Below, one piece after another: positions 16,441-25,126 of a stretch of DNA of 64,000 bases. Under the pieces are notes generated by a model. The model made no database searches and was not told the origin of the DNA. It saw nothing but the letters and a program-made list of their open reading frames with translations. Made by a program: the position numbers and the translations under genes. Position 1 is the stretch's first letter, and the number at the start of each line of letters is the position of its first letter. Origin of the DNA: Sulfurimonas sp. HSL1-2 (GTDB lineage: Bacteria; Campylobacterota; Campylobacteria; Campylobacterales; Sulfurimonadaceae); NCBI RefSeq assembly GCF_039645565.1, contig NZ_CP147914.1, forward strand, positions 62,001 to 126,000. The letters are read 5' to 3'.

Positions 16441-17610
16441 ATGTATGATTCCGTCGCCCGCCATGTCAAACTCTCGCTGCTCCTGCTCGCGACGATGGGC
16501 GTCATGTCCGGGATCTCCATCGTCGCGGCCCTGCCGCTGATCAGCCACCACTTCGCGGACGTTCCCCACATCGCGTTTCTCTCCAAGCTGCTGCTGACCA
16601 TTCCCTCGCTTGTGATTGCCGCGGTCGCGCCTTTTGCGGGAATGATCGTCGACCGGTTCGGCCGCCTGCGTCCACTGCTGACGGGCGTCGTGCTCTTTAT
16701 TGTCGGCGGCAGTTCCGGCTTTTACCTGCAGGATTTCGAAGCGGTCCTCGCCGGGCGCGCCCTGCTGGGACTCTCCGTTGCGCTGATCATGACCGCATCG
16801 ACGGCGCTGATCGGCGACTACTTCGATGAAAGGGGGCGCCACCGCTTTATGTCCATGCAGGGGATGGCCGTGGGGCTCGGCGGGATCGTCTTTATTATCT
16901 CCGGGGGGTATCTCGCCCAGCTGGGGTGGAACTACCCCTTCGCCATCTACCTGTTGCCGCTGCTCTTCCTGCCGCTGCTCCTGCGGTCGCTCTATGAGCC
17001 CAAAAGGCTCCATACGCACGGTGAGGAGGCCGCGGCGGTATCGCCGAAGCTGCTCCCGGTCTACCTCAGCGCGTTTTTCTCAATGCTGCTGTTTTACATG
17101 CTGCCGACCCAGATGCCCTACCTCGTCATCGATGAGCTGCACGGCACCCCCAGCAGCATCGGGCACTTCGTCGCCTTCGCCCTGCTCATCAACGCCCTGA
17201 CGGCGCGCCAGTACGCGCGGATCCGTGCACGCTTTGATTACGCCCAGATCTTCGTCATCATCTATCTCTTTTTCGGGACGGGGCTGCTGGTGATGTCGCA
17301 GGTGAGTTCCCCGCACCAGCTCTTTTTCGCCTCGGCCTTCATGGGGGTGGGGTTCGGGCTCGTGATGGTCAACATCAACGCCTGGCTGCTCTCACTGGTG
17401 CCGCCGCAGCGCCGCGGGCGTGCCGTGGGGATACTGACGATGAGTTTTTTCCTGGGGCAGTTTTTTTCGCCCATTCTCTTCCAGCCCATTGTGGCTTACG
17501 CCGGCATCCAGGGGCTTTTCCTGATCATTGCGGGGGTGTCGTTCATGACGGCGGCGGTGCTTTATGTCAAAACGTTTCTGAAAAAGGGTGCGGGTTCTGC
17601 GGAGGGGTGA
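16441..17610 (+). CDS. Major facilitator superfamily transporter
   Basis: 389 residues with about twelve helices. The family loop motif appears as GMIVDRFGRLRP near residue 63, with a related motif in the second half. I start at 16441 (MYDSVARHV), preceded by AAAGG and a TATAAT; the upstream frame back to 16252 is not protein-like. Substrate is unknown; the drug-efflux-like DHA branch is the closest impression. It faces a small membrane protein gene convergently across 42 bases. Confidence 0.88.
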   Translation: MYDSVARHVKLSLLLLATMGVMSGISIVAALPLISHHFADVPHIAFLSKLLLTIPSLVIAAVAPFAGMIVDRFGRLRPLLTGVVLFIVGGSSGFYLQDFEAVLAGRALLGLSVALIMTASTALIGDYFDERGRHRFMSMQGMAVGLGGIVFIISGGYLAQLGWNYPFAIYLLPLLFLPLLLRSLYEPKRLHTHGEEAAAVSPKLLPVYLSAFFSMLLFYMLPTQMPYLVIDELHGTPSSIGHFVAFALLINALTARQYARIRARFDYAQIFVIIYLFFGTGLLVMSQVSSPHQLFFASAFMGVGFGLVMVNINAWLLSLVPPQRRGRAVGILTMSFFLGQFFSPILFQPIVAYAGIQGLFLIIAGVSFMTAAVLYVKTFLKKGAGSAEG

Positions 17611-17652
17611 GGGAAAGGGGAACGGATCGCCGCTCCCCGGTGACATCGGGGT

Positions 17653-17835
17653 TTAGATGATGTTGCACTGCCCGGTCACTTTGCAGAGCGGACAGAAGTT
17701 CATAATACCGGCGACGAGGGGGATAACGCCGAGGTAGAACCAGGGGTTGCCGCTGTAGGCACCGTAGCCGATAAGGGCGGCACCGAGGAGAATACGGAAG
17801 GGGCGGCAGAATTTGCGAATCTTGACAACGTTCAT
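17653..17835 (-). CDS. DUF2892 (YgaP-like) inner-membrane protein
   Basis: 60 residues with two short hydrophobic segments (FRILLGAALIGYGAY and FYLGVIPLVAGIMNF) followed by CPLCKVTGQC. This is the YgaP transmembrane-domain family, seen alone or fused to rhodanese. The Cys pair near the C terminus suggests sulfur or metal contact. GGAGA lies upstream of the ATG. Confidence 0.82.
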   Translation of the reverse strand: MNVVKIRKFCRPFRILLGAALIGYGAYSGNPWFYLGVIPLVAGIMNFCPLCKVTGQCNII

Positions 17836-17965
17836 AAAGGTCTCCGTTTTTTTGCGGAATTATAGCGCAGGGGGTGCGGTCGTAATATTAATTATTTCAA
17901 TTAGTCATACTGCTTTCAAAGTGCATCCCCTGTTCTTATGTAGGTTTTTTAGAGTTGCTCTGGGA

Positions 17966-17979
17966 TACAATACGGAATT
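17966..17979 (+). promoter_or_regulatory. -10 box directly before ubiD (leaderless candidate)
   Basis: TACAAT at 17966-17971 is followed by 8 bases and then the ATG at 17980. There is no Shine-Dalgarno sequence, so transcription should start at or next to the start codon. Confidence 0.5.
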
Positions 17980-19782
17980 ATGAAGATTTTTGAGACGCTC
18001 TCCCCCTGGATCAGGACCATCGACGAACCCCTCGACGTCAACCTCGAGATCCCGCATATCGCCTATGCGGAGATCAAGAAGGCCGAGCCGAAGATTCTCG
18101 TGTTCACCCACCCCGTTGACAAGGCACTCGGCAAAACCTACGATATGCCTGTCGTGATGAACATCTTTGCCAACGACGCCGTCGTCGAGACGATTTTCGG
18201 CGCGACGCCGGACGCCATCGCGGCCAAGGTGCAGAAGGCGCTGAAACTGAAGCCGCCCAAATCGCTCTCGGACAAACTGGAGACCTTCAAGTTCCTCTTT
18301 GACCTGCGCAATGTCTTTCCCAGACGTCTCAAAAGCGCGGGGGCCTGCCAGACCCGGGAGATCGCAGATCTCTCCGAGCTGCCGATCCTCAAGACCTGGT
18401 CCGACGACGGCGGAAAGTTCATCACGATGGGACAGGTCTATACCCAGAGCCTCGACGGCGAGATCCACAATGTCGGCATGTACCGCCTGCAGGTCTACGA
18501 CGATAAACGGCTGGGGATGCACTGGCAGATCCACAAGGACTCGAACCACCTCTTCCACCAGTACAAGAAAGCCGGCCGCAAGATGCCCGTCTCCGTCGCC
18601 ATCGGCGGCGACCCGCTCTACACCTGGTGCGGCACCGCACCGCTGCCCCACGGCATCTTCGAGCTGATGCTCTACGGCTTCGTGCGGAACAAGCCGGCCC
18701 GCCTGGTGAAGTGCCAGACGAACCCGATCCACGTTCCCGAAGACGCGGATATCGTCATCGAGGGGTGGGTCGACCCGGAGGTGACCGAGATCGAGGGGAT
18801 GTTCGGCGACCATACCGGCTACTACACCCTCAAAGAGCCCTACCCGGTGCTCGAGGTGAGCCGCATCACCGCGAAAAACGACCCGGTGTTCTACGCGACC
18901 GTCGTCGGCAAGCCGCCGCTCGAGGACAAGTACATGGGGCTGCCGACGGAGCGGATCTTCCTGCCGCTCCTGCAGACGCAGGCGCCGGACCTCAAAGACT
19001 ACAAGATGCCGGAGAACGGGGTGTTCCACAACCTGATCCTCTGCAAGATCGCGCCGCAGTACCCGGGCCACAGCCTGCAGATCATGCACGCGCTCTGGGG
19101 CGTGGGGCAGATGAGTTTCGTCAAGCACGCCCTCTTCGTCGACGAAACGGCCCCGGAGCTGGGGGAATACGAGGCGCTGACAAAGCATATCCTCGACCGC
19201 CTCACCCCGGAGGCCGTGACGATCACGACGGGGATCGTCGATGCCCTGGACCACTCGGCGAGCAGGCCCCTCATCGGCGGGAAGCTCGGCATCGACGCGA
19301 CGGGTGACACCGTGGAACGCACCATCGACCTGCTTGACGACACGGCGCTGCTGAAGAAGGTGAAAACGATCGACAGCGACGTCGTCGCCCTGAAGCAGTA
19401 CATGACGCAGAGCGCAAACCCGGTGACGGTGATCCAGTACGAGAAGAAGCGCCCGGCGCGCGAACTCTTCGAGGCGCTGAAGCCGCTTAGCGGACACATC
19501 GCGATCGCCGTGTTCGTTGACACGCGCCAGAACGACGTGAACAACCCCTACATGCTCGTGTGGCGGGTGACGAACAACATCGATGCGCAGCGCGATGTCT
19601 GGCTGGAGGAGATGATCGGTGTCGACGGGACCAACAAGGACCCGATGGACGGTTTTACACGCGAGTGGCCCGGCGACGTCGTCTGCGACGCAGACGTCTT
19701 TGCCGACCTGCGCGCACGGGGCCTGATCGATCTTGACGACGAGACGATCGACCGATACCAGTTGGTGGGAGAGAGCAAATGA
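17980..19782 (+). CDS. ubiD: UbiD-family (menaquinone biosynthesis) decarboxylase
   Basis: 600 residues, the length typical of the Campylobacterota/SCO4490 type rather than the shorter E. coli UbiD. UbiD enzymes use prenylated FMN and a metal to decarboxylate aromatic or conjugated acids; in this phylum the member serves the futalosine menaquinone route. Conserved stretches include QDSNHLFHQ-like contacts near 180-190, PVSVAIGGDPLYTWCG near 205, and EGMFGDHTGYYT near 270, which carries the catalytic Glu/Asp cluster. No ubiX is in the window. The next gene starts within its stop codon. Confidence 0.9.
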   Translation: MKIFETLSPWIRTIDEPLDVNLEIPHIAYAEIKKAEPKILVFTHPVDKALGKTYDMPVVMNIFANDAVVETIFGATPDAIAAKVQKALKLKPPKSLSDKLETFKFLFDLRNVFPRRLKSAGACQTREIADLSELPILKTWSDDGGKFITMGQVYTQSLDGEIHNVGMYRLQVYDDKRLGMHWQIHKDSNHLFHQYKKAGRKMPVSVAIGGDPLYTWCGTAPLPHGIFELMLYGFVRNKPARLVKCQTNPIHVPEDADIVIEGWVDPEVTEIEGMFGDHTGYYTLKEPYPVLEVSRITAKNDPVFYATVVGKPPLEDKYMGLPTERIFLPLLQTQAPDLKDYKMPENGVFHNLILCKIAPQYPGHSLQIMHALWGVGQMSFVKHALFVDETAPELGEYEALTKHILDRLTPEAVTITTGIVDALDHSASRPLIGGKLGIDATGDTVERTIDLLDDTALLKKVKTIDSDVVALKQYMTQSANPVTVIQYEKKRPARELFEALKPLSGHIAIAVFVDTRQNDVNNPYMLVWRVTNNIDAQRDVWLEEMIGVDGTNKDPMDGFTREWPGDVVCDADVFADLRARGLIDLDDETIDRYQLVGESK

Positions 19783-20513
19783 AACTGAGTGAGGAGCAGC
19801 TGGCGCAATTCGAGCGCGACGGGTACATCCTGCTGCGCGGCTTTGTGGACAAAGCGCGCTGCGAGGCGATCCTGGCGGCAGCCAAAGAGGAGATCGAGGC
19901 GCGGACGCCGCCGATTGAGACGGAAGGGGAGTATACGGGTTCGAACAACTCGACCCTGCGCCGCCTGCGCCAGGTCTATGACCGCCGCGAGATTTTCCGC
20001 GAGTGGATGACGGACAAGGAGATCCGCCCGATGCTGGCGCAGGTACTGCACGACACCCCGGTCCTGACCCTGGCGCACCACAACTCCATTATGACGAAGA
20101 TGCCCTCCAAGAGTACGGAGAGCCGCTGGCACCAGGACCGCCGCTACTGGCACTTTGAGAACGACAACCTCGTAAGCGTCTGGCTGGCACTGGGCGAAGA
20201 GCGTATGGAGAACGGGGTGCTGGAATTTATCAACGGCAGCCACAAACTTGAATACCGGCCGGAACAGTTTGACACCGATACCAGTTTTATGACGGGGCTG
20301 CCGGAAAACGACGCCCTGATCGCGAAGAAGGTGCATTACGACCTGCACGAAGGCGACGTCATCCTGTTTCATTGCCGGACACTGCACCACGCTTATGACA
20401 ACCAGACCGACGAACCGAAGATCGCTTTTGTCTATACGGTCAAGGGCGCTTCTACCAAGCCCATTCCCGGTACCCGCTCCGCCGAGTACCCCGAGGTCGT
20501 GCTCGAGGTCTGA
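19779..20513 (+). CDS. Phytanoyl-CoA dioxygenase-family Fe(II)/2OG oxygenase
   Basis: 244 residues. The iron triad is visible as His118 and Asp120 (SRWHQDRRYWH) and a distal His at 203/204 in TLHHAYDNQTDEPKIA, where the family norm is H-x3/4-N-x-S. The jelly-roll core spans about 85-225. Its ATG overlaps the ubiD stop (ATGA), so the two are translationally coupled. Family members hydroxylate lipids or small molecules. Coupling to a decarboxylase suggests a two-step modification of one substrate, but that substrate is unknown. Confidence 0.87.
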   Translation: MKLSEEQLAQFERDGYILLRGFVDKARCEAILAAAKEEIEARTPPIETEGEYTGSNNSTLRRLRQVYDRREIFREWMTDKEIRPMLAQVLHDTPVLTLAHHNSIMTKMPSKSTESRWHQDRRYWHFENDNLVSVWLALGEERMENGVLEFINGSHKLEYRPEQFDTDTSFMTGLPENDALIAKKVHYDLHEGDVILFHCRTLHHAYDNQTDEPKIAFVYTVKGASTKPIPGTRSAEYPEVVLEV

Positions 20514-20611
20514 CCGCTCTTTTCTTTCCTCTTAGGAAGGGGCAAACCGCTACGGCAGTGTTTGAAACGCGGCAAAACGGTAGGGCCGATAGTGATAGAT
20601 GATGGTGGGTG

Positions 20612-20640
20612 AAAAAGAGGTGCCGGCGCCGGGGGCGCCG
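20612..20640 (-). terminator. Possible intrinsic terminator of the first lipoprotein gene
   Basis: CGGCGCC (20624-20630) and GGCGCCG (20634-20640) form a 7-pair stem with a 3-base loop just after the lipoprotein stop. On the minus strand TTTTT follows after 7 bases. The gap between stem and T-run is longer than ideal. Confidence 0.5.
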
Positions 20641-20645
20641 TGTCG

Positions 20646-21284
20646 TTATTTGACGCTGACGACGATGGGCGCAGAGGTTTTATGCGCGCTTGAGATGTGG
20701 CACTCGCGTGTCGGGTAGACCGATACGTTGGCGGCGACACGGTAGGTACCGCTGTTCATGGCGGTAACGTTATAGATCACTTCCGAACCGTTCGGATGGG
20801 CGCGCAGACACTCGACGGCAGGCGCATCCGTGACAAATCCGAGGCCGCTGAACGTCACCTGGACACCGTGGGCATCGCTTCCCGAAAGCGGGAAGTCTTT
20901 GGCCTTGACGATGACACGCAGGCTGACCGGTTCACCGACGACGACTTTCTCTTTGTCCGGAACAAGTTCCACCGTGTATTTTTCAAAAGGGCTGTCGGCA
21001 ACGGGGGCCGGGGCGGCAAGCGTCGGCATCGGTGCCGGCTCCGGTTCGGCGACGGGAGCCGGTTTGGCTTTGGCGACGGCTTTCGGTTTTTTCGGAGTAG
21101 GTTTCGGTGCCATCGGCAGCGGAACCGGTTCGACTTCCGGTGCATTGGGTTCATTGACAATGCCGAGGACTTCCGGTTCTGTCACCTCACTCTGTGCTGC
21201 CGGCTCCGCATTTTTGAGACAGCCGCTGAAAAGCAGGCTGACGGCCAGAAGGCATCCTGCATGCCGCACATACTTTTGAATCAT
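20646..21284 (-). CDS. Lipoprotein with C-terminal Ig-like domain, paralogue A
   Basis: 212 residues. I start at the ATG at 21284, with AAGGAAG upstream, which gives a lipoprotein signal whose lipobox is LFSGC (Cys near 22). A Pro/Lys/Ala-rich linker follows (about 40-110), then a domain of about 100 residues with the landmarks GEPVSLRVIVKAKDFPLSG, GVQVTFSGLGF, ECLRAHPNGSEVIYNVTAM and YPTREC. The next gene upstream is a clear paralogue. The repeated beta pattern and paired Cys suggest an Ig-like fold. No known function; attached to a membrane, probably the outer one. Confidence 0.75.
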   Translation of the reverse strand: MIQKYVRHAGCLLAVSLLFSGCLKNAEPAAQSEVTEPEVLGIVNEPNAPEVEPVPLPMAPKPTPKKPKAVAKAKPAPVAEPEPAPMPTLAAPAPVADSPFEKYTVELVPDKEKVVVGEPVSLRVIVKAKDFPLSGSDAHGVQVTFSGLGFVTDAPAVECLRAHPNGSEVIYNVTAMNSGTYRVAANVSVYPTRECHISSAHKTSAPIVVSVK

Positions 21285-21575
21285 GTTCTTCCTTTTCTCT
21301 ATGAAATTGGGCCCGGTCCTCTCACCTCCCGTGCCCACCAGAAACCTTCGAAATCTGTCTACATACCTAGTTATATGTATAGTTTAAAGATCCCAAAAGG
21401 TCATTATTATATCACAGCGGCAACAAAATCTTGCAAATTTTTAAAAATATTGGAAGCCTTGGAACGAAAGGTGATAAATAAGTAATACTGATGTGCAGAA
21501 AGGATGTTGCGATAAAGGGGGCTTATAGAGGATTGGGCGGCACAAGGCGGGCAAAGCGCCGCCTCTGCAACCTGA

Positions 21576-22166
21576 TTATTTGACGGTGACCGTCAGAGGG
21601 TTCGACATTTTCGATACGCGTGAAGCATTGCAGTCGCGGGTCGGGTAGAAGGCGACGTTTGCAACGACATCATAGGTGCCGGCATTGGCCGCCGTGACGT
21701 TGTAGATGATGTCCGATCCGTTCGGGTGGACCCGGAGACATTCGGATGCCGGCGGGTTGGATGCAAAGCCCAGCCCGTTGAAGGTGACTTTGACCCCGTG
21801 GGCCTCATGGCCGGTCAGCGGGAAGCCGTTTGCTTTGACGTGGACGTAGAGACTGACGCTCTTCCCGACGGTGAGGGCGGTTTCATCCATGGCCACTTCA
21901 ACATCGTAAAGGTCACAGGGTTTCTCTTCGGCCGGTGATGCCGCTGCCGCTGGAGCCGCTTTAGGGGCTGCTTTCGACGCGGCCGGTTTCGGTGCCGCTT
22001 TTGGTTGTACAGCCGGTGCTTCGGCCATAGTTGCTACCGGTGCTTCAGACGGCTGTTCCGCCGGGGCGGGCTGCGGTGCCGGCTCGGCATTCTTCGTGGC
22101 GACACAGCCGCCGAATAACATGCTGACGGCCAAAAGGCACCCTAACTGCTTCATGCGATGGTTCAT
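21576..22166 (-). CDS. Lipoprotein with C-terminal Ig-like domain, paralogue B
   Basis: 196 residues, start at 22166 with AGGAGG 6 bases upstream. The lipobox is LFGGC, followed by an Ala/Pro-rich linker and the same C-terminal domain as its downstream neighbour (GLGFASNPPASECLRVHPNG, GTYDVVANVAFYPTRDC). Signal peptides are also alike (GCLLAVS). The genes are not tightly coupled: 291 bases separate them and each has its own promoter-like region, including TATAAT at 21411-21406 (minus) for paralogue A. A recent tandem duplication is the simplest reading. Function unknown. Confidence 0.75.
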   Translation of the reverse strand: MNHRMKQLGCLLAVSMLFGGCVATKNAEPAPQPAPAEQPSEAPVATMAEAPAVQPKAAPKPAASKAAPKAAPAAAASPAEEKPCDLYDVEVAMDETALTVGKSVSLYVHVKANGFPLTGHEAHGVKVTFNGLGFASNPPASECLRVHPNGSDIIYNVTAANAGTYDVVANVAFYPTRDCNASRVSKMSNPLTVTVK

Positions 22167-22194
22167 ACGTTTCCTCCTCCATGGTTCGGTATGG

Positions 22195-22214
22195 CCCGGG
22201 GTGTCGGCCCCGGG
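22195..22214 (-). promoter_or_regulatory. Perfect 7-pair hairpin in the paralogue B leader
   Basis: CCCGGGG and CCCCGGG enclose a 6-base loop, ending 28 bases before the start codon and upstream of the ribosome site. The paralogue A leader has a similar GC-rich GGGC...GCCC element at the same place, and both leaders share AAGGTTTCTG further 5'. Confidence 0.45.
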
Positions 22215-22537
22215 AAAGCAGAAACCTTTAATAAGTTCCATTTGTGATAACTATTTTATAGCATTAAAAGTTTCCTAAGTCATTGTATCACAATTAAAAC
22301 AGTTTATGACAATTATTCAAAAAACATTGCAAAAAAATGCATGATGGTAACAGCGGAAGGATAGGGCGACAGGTCGAATCGTCAGTGGAAGGTGGTTGCT
22401 GATTGGATAAACAGGTGTTACTGCCGTCTAAACAGGCAGCAAGCGGACGGTTTTGCAGTCAAAACGGAGACGTTAGCCTGCGTGAGCGCCGGCTGTCCGG
22501 CAATGAAGCTACCCGGACGGGAGGTACCGGAAGCGGC
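22215..22537. other. Intergenic region between the lipoprotein and arsenic operons
   Basis: No credible gene. The left part (22240-22340) is AT-rich, with TGCTATAAAATAG on the minus strand as a likely -10 for paralogue B. The right part (22340-22537) is mixed sequence, with small hairpins (CTGCC/GGCAG at 22421-22439; GTTTTG/CAAAAC near 22450) and no T-run that would mark a terminator for the arsenic operon. Confidence 0.45.
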
Positions 22538-22768
22538 TTAGGCGATCATCGCCAGGATCTCATCGACGCTCGGCACCCGGCCCGTCGACTTTACCTCGCC
22601 GTCGATGACCAGCCCCGGGGTGCTCATGACCCCGTAGGCCATGATCTTCTGCAGGTCGCTGACCTTCTCTACCTGAAGGAATCTGCCGCTCTTGGCGACC
22701 GCCTGCTTCACTTTCGCTTCGAGTTCGTTGCACTTGCTGCAACCCGTGCCCAGAATTTCGATTTTCAT
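22538..22768 (-). CDS. Small thioredoxin-fold protein (redox-active disulfide type)
   Basis: 76 residues with CSKC at 10-13 after GTG, and the cis-Pro context STPGLVIDGEV near 49. This is the compact glutaredoxin/thioredoxin type often encoded beside DUF318/ArsP permeases. Last gene of the arsenic operon. It may supply electrons to ArsC or pass thiol-bound arsenical to the permease; either role is inferred from position. Confidence 0.85.
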   Translation of the reverse strand: MKIEILGTGCSKCNELEAKVKQAVAKSGRFLQVEKVSDLQKIMAYGVMSTPGLVIDGEVKSTGRVPSVDEILAMIA

Positions 22769-22780
22769 TACGTTTCTCCT

Positions 22781-23764
22781 TTAATGGCTCTGTTTGATCG
22801 TATCGTAGAACGGCTCGACCGGGCCGGAAACGACGTAGGCGCCTACGGGGCCGGCCGCGGCGAGGAAGCGCGGGTCGAGATGGGAATTCTCATGATCGTA
22901 CATGTTCTCCCAGACGCCGTGCATGATGTAGCTTCGGGCATCGCCGTCGGCAAACGCGTTTTGCAGGATCTCGGTCGTCACCGCCTTGCGGTAATGGCTG
23001 TTCTGCGCCGTACCGGCCTGGCCGTGGGGATACCGGTCGTCATACCCCGCATCGTGAATGTCGGGCCGGAAGGTTTGCTGCGCGGTACTCAGAAGGCGCG
23101 CGACTTTCTGATTGAAGGCTTCGCGGTTCGCGTCTTTGATCATGACGTGGTTTTCAACGGTGACGTAGCGGTTTTTCACTTCGTCGGACTGGTGTTGCAA
23201 GAAGGTCCTGATCTCATCGGGGGTCGAGTAGATCTTTTGGCGGTCCCCTGCGGCTATGGTCGTGTAGATCCCTTCGTAGTAATCAAGCTTGATCGGCGTC
23301 TTGGTCGGAGGCGTCGTCGGTTTGTAGGCAAAGAGCGAGGGGACGATCTGCTCGGCAAACCACGCCTGCACCTGGGAGGCGATCAGCGCATCGTAGGAGT
23401 CGAAGCGGATAAAGAGCGTATAGAAAAGCGGGAGTTTCGGGGAAGTGGGATGGCCGTTGCCGTCGGCGTACCCGCGGTCGAGTACCCCTTTGAGGTGGGC
23501 GGGGTAGTTGCGCACCATGGTCGACTCCCCCGTCATCTGTTTGAAAGAGAAGCTCAAAAAGCCCTGTTTCCCTTTCAGATAGGAAGAGAGTCCGTCGATG
23601 TTGCCGTGTACCCGCTTCTTCTCGGGCATCGGGACGCGAAACTCATAATAGAGCGTCACGGCCCCCTCGGGTTTTTTCTCCGCGGTTGCGGCGTACGACG
23701 TTGCGGGGAGGATGGCCGCCCCGGCCATGACCGCACCCATGCCTAAAAAGTTTCGTCTCTCCAT
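22781..23764 (-). CDS. Tat-exported protein of unknown function in the arsenic operon
   Basis: 327 residues. The N terminus ERRNFLGMG followed by a hydrophobic stretch and Ala-rich cleavage region is a twin-arginine signal, so it is exported folded. The mature part seems to be two alpha/beta repeats: residues about 35-150 (VTLYYEFRVPM..., LPLFYTLFIRFDSYDAL) and 205-320 (NRYVTVENHVMIKDANREAF..., RSYIMHGVWENMYD), each like a dimeric ferredoxin-like ABM fold. Such folds often bind haem or act as oxygenases. It sits between a permease and a thioredoxin, 9 and 12 bases from them. I do not recognise the family. Confidence 0.7.
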   Translation of the reverse strand: MERRNFLGMGAVMAGAAILPATSYAATAEKKPEGAVTLYYEFRVPMPEKKRVHGNIDGLSSYLKGKQGFLSFSFKQMTGESTMVRNYPAHLKGVLDRGYADGNGHPTSPKLPLFYTLFIRFDSYDALIASQVQAWFAEQIVPSLFAYKPTTPPTKTPIKLDYYEGIYTTIAAGDRQKIYSTPDEIRTFLQHQSDEVKNRYVTVENHVMIKDANREAFNQKVARLLSTAQQTFRPDIHDAGYDDRYPHGQAGTAQNSHYRKAVTTEILQNAFADGDARSYIMHGVWENMYDHENSHLDPRFLAAAGPVGAYVVSGPVEPFYDTIKQSH

Positions 23765-23773
23765 AATGACTCC

Positions 23774-24718
23774 TTACAAGATGATGTTGAACAGATAGCC
23801 GACGCCGATGATCCCGACGCCGATGATGCCGAAGAAGGTGGCGATGAGCCTGGTGTGCAGGATCTGCTTGAGGATGATCGCTTCGGGCAGGCTCAGCGCC
23901 GTCACCGCCATCATGAACGACAGCGCGGTACCCAGCAGCATCCCTTTCTCCGTCAGGACCTCGACCAGCGGCATGACGCCGGCGGCCGAGGCGTACATCG
24001 GGATGCCCATCACCGCCGCGACGGGCACGGCGTACCAGGCGTCGCCGCCGGCGTAGTCGGCGATGAACTCCGCCGGGACAAAGCCGTGAAACCATGCGCC
24101 GACACCGACGCCGGCCATGACCCAGAGGTAGATCTTTCTGAAGATCTCCAGGGTCGCTTTCCAGGCGTCGCCGGCACGCTGGGCCAGGTTCAGCGACGTC
24201 GCCGCCACATGGAGGTCGCCCTGCATCACCGGGACGTCCAGCAGTACGTACCGTTCCGCTTTGGTCCGGCCGATCAGCCAGCCGCCGATGATCGCCACGG
24301 CCAGCCCGAAGCCGATGTAGAGCGCGGTGATCTTCCAGCCGAAGAGCCCGAAGAGCATGGCGATGGCGATCTCGTTGTTCAACGGGGCGGAGATGAGAAA
24401 GCTGAAGGTGACGCCGACGGGGATGCGCGCCTGCAGAAAGCCAAGGAAAAGGGGGATCGCCGAACAGGTACAAAAAGGGGTGATGATCCCGAAGAGAGCG
24501 GCCAGGATGTTGCCGGTGAACTCTTTTTTCCCCGCGAGGTAGGCCCGCACCATCTCGGTGTTCATCCAGGTGCGCAGGAACGACACGGCGAAGATGATGG
24601 TGATCAGCAGGAACCAGATCTTGACCGTATCGTAGAGGAAAAAGTGAAGCGCGTCGGCGAACCGCCCCTGAAGGTGGAGCGTCTCGTAGACGAAGGCGCG
24701 GCTGAGGTCATGCCACAT
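23774..24718 (-). CDS. arsP: DUF318/ArsP-type permease
   Basis: 314-residue membrane protein with about eight helices. The family signature TPFCTCSAIPLFLGF lies near residue 80 and is echoed by the second-half motif SAAGVMPLVE. ArsP in Campylobacter exports trivalent organoarsenicals such as methylarsenite; other members of the family have unknown substrates. Position between arsC and the Tat protein, with an ArsI-type lyase in the operon, supports organoarsenical efflux. No ArsB or Acr3 is present nearby. Confidence 0.82.
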   Translation of the reverse strand: MWHDLSRAFVYETLHLQGRFADALHFFLYDTVKIWFLLITIIFAVSFLRTWMNTEMVRAYLAGKKEFTGNILAALFGIITPFCTCSAIPLFLGFLQARIPVGVTFSFLISAPLNNEIAIAMLFGLFGWKITALYIGFGLAVAIIGGWLIGRTKAERYVLLDVPVMQGDLHVAATSLNLAQRAGDAWKATLEIFRKIYLWVMAGVGVGAWFHGFVPAEFIADYAGGDAWYAVPVAAVMGIPMYASAAGVMPLVEVLTEKGMLLGTALSFMMAVTALSLPEAIILKQILHTRLIATFFGIIGVGIIGVGYLFNIIL

Positions 24719-25126
24719 CTAGCAGAGCTCCGCTTTGACGATGGGCAGCAGCTCCCGTTCGATCAGGTCGAGGGTTTTGGCGTATTCCGCTTCGGCTTTG
24801 CCCGAGGGGTCTTCGAAGCCGACGTGGATCGTCTTGACCGCCTTGGGGAACATCGGGCAGGTCTCTTTGGCGTTATCGCAAACGGTGACGACAAGGTCGA
24901 AAGCGTTGTTCAGAACTGTTTCGATCACCTTGGAGTGGTACTCCTCTTTCCAATACCCTTTGGATTCAAGCAGGGCCTGGGCGTTGGGGTTGACCTTGCC
25001 GCTGGCCTTGACGCCGGAGCTGAACGCTTCGACGCAGTCGCCGAGCTTGGCGTTGATCAGCGCTTCGGCCATAATGGAGCGGCAGCTGTTGCCGGTACAG
25101 AGGATCAGTACTTTCTTTTTGCTCAT
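24719..25126 (-). CDS. arsC: Arsenate reductase, low-molecular-weight phosphatase type
   Basis: 135 residues. The phosphatase P-loop CTGNSCR is at 10-16 and further redox Cys lie in VTVCDNAKETCPMF near 82 and 89, the three-Cys arrangement of thioredoxin-linked ArsC (pI258 type). It reduces As(V) to As(III) in the cytoplasm. Its start overlaps the end of arsR by 4 bases (ATGA). The small thioredoxin at the operon end is a candidate reductant. Confidence 0.93.
   Translation of the reverse strand: MSKKKVLILCTGNSCRSIMAEALINAKLGDCVEAFSSGVKASGKVNPNAQALLESKGYWKEEYHSKVIETVLNNAFDLVVTVCDNAKETCPMFPKAVKTIHVGFEDPSGKAEAEYAKTLDLIERELLPIVKAELC

Noticed and set aside
22242..22537. CRISPR-like or repeat array in the AT-rich gap
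   Set aside because: No regularly spaced repeats; only small unrelated hairpins.
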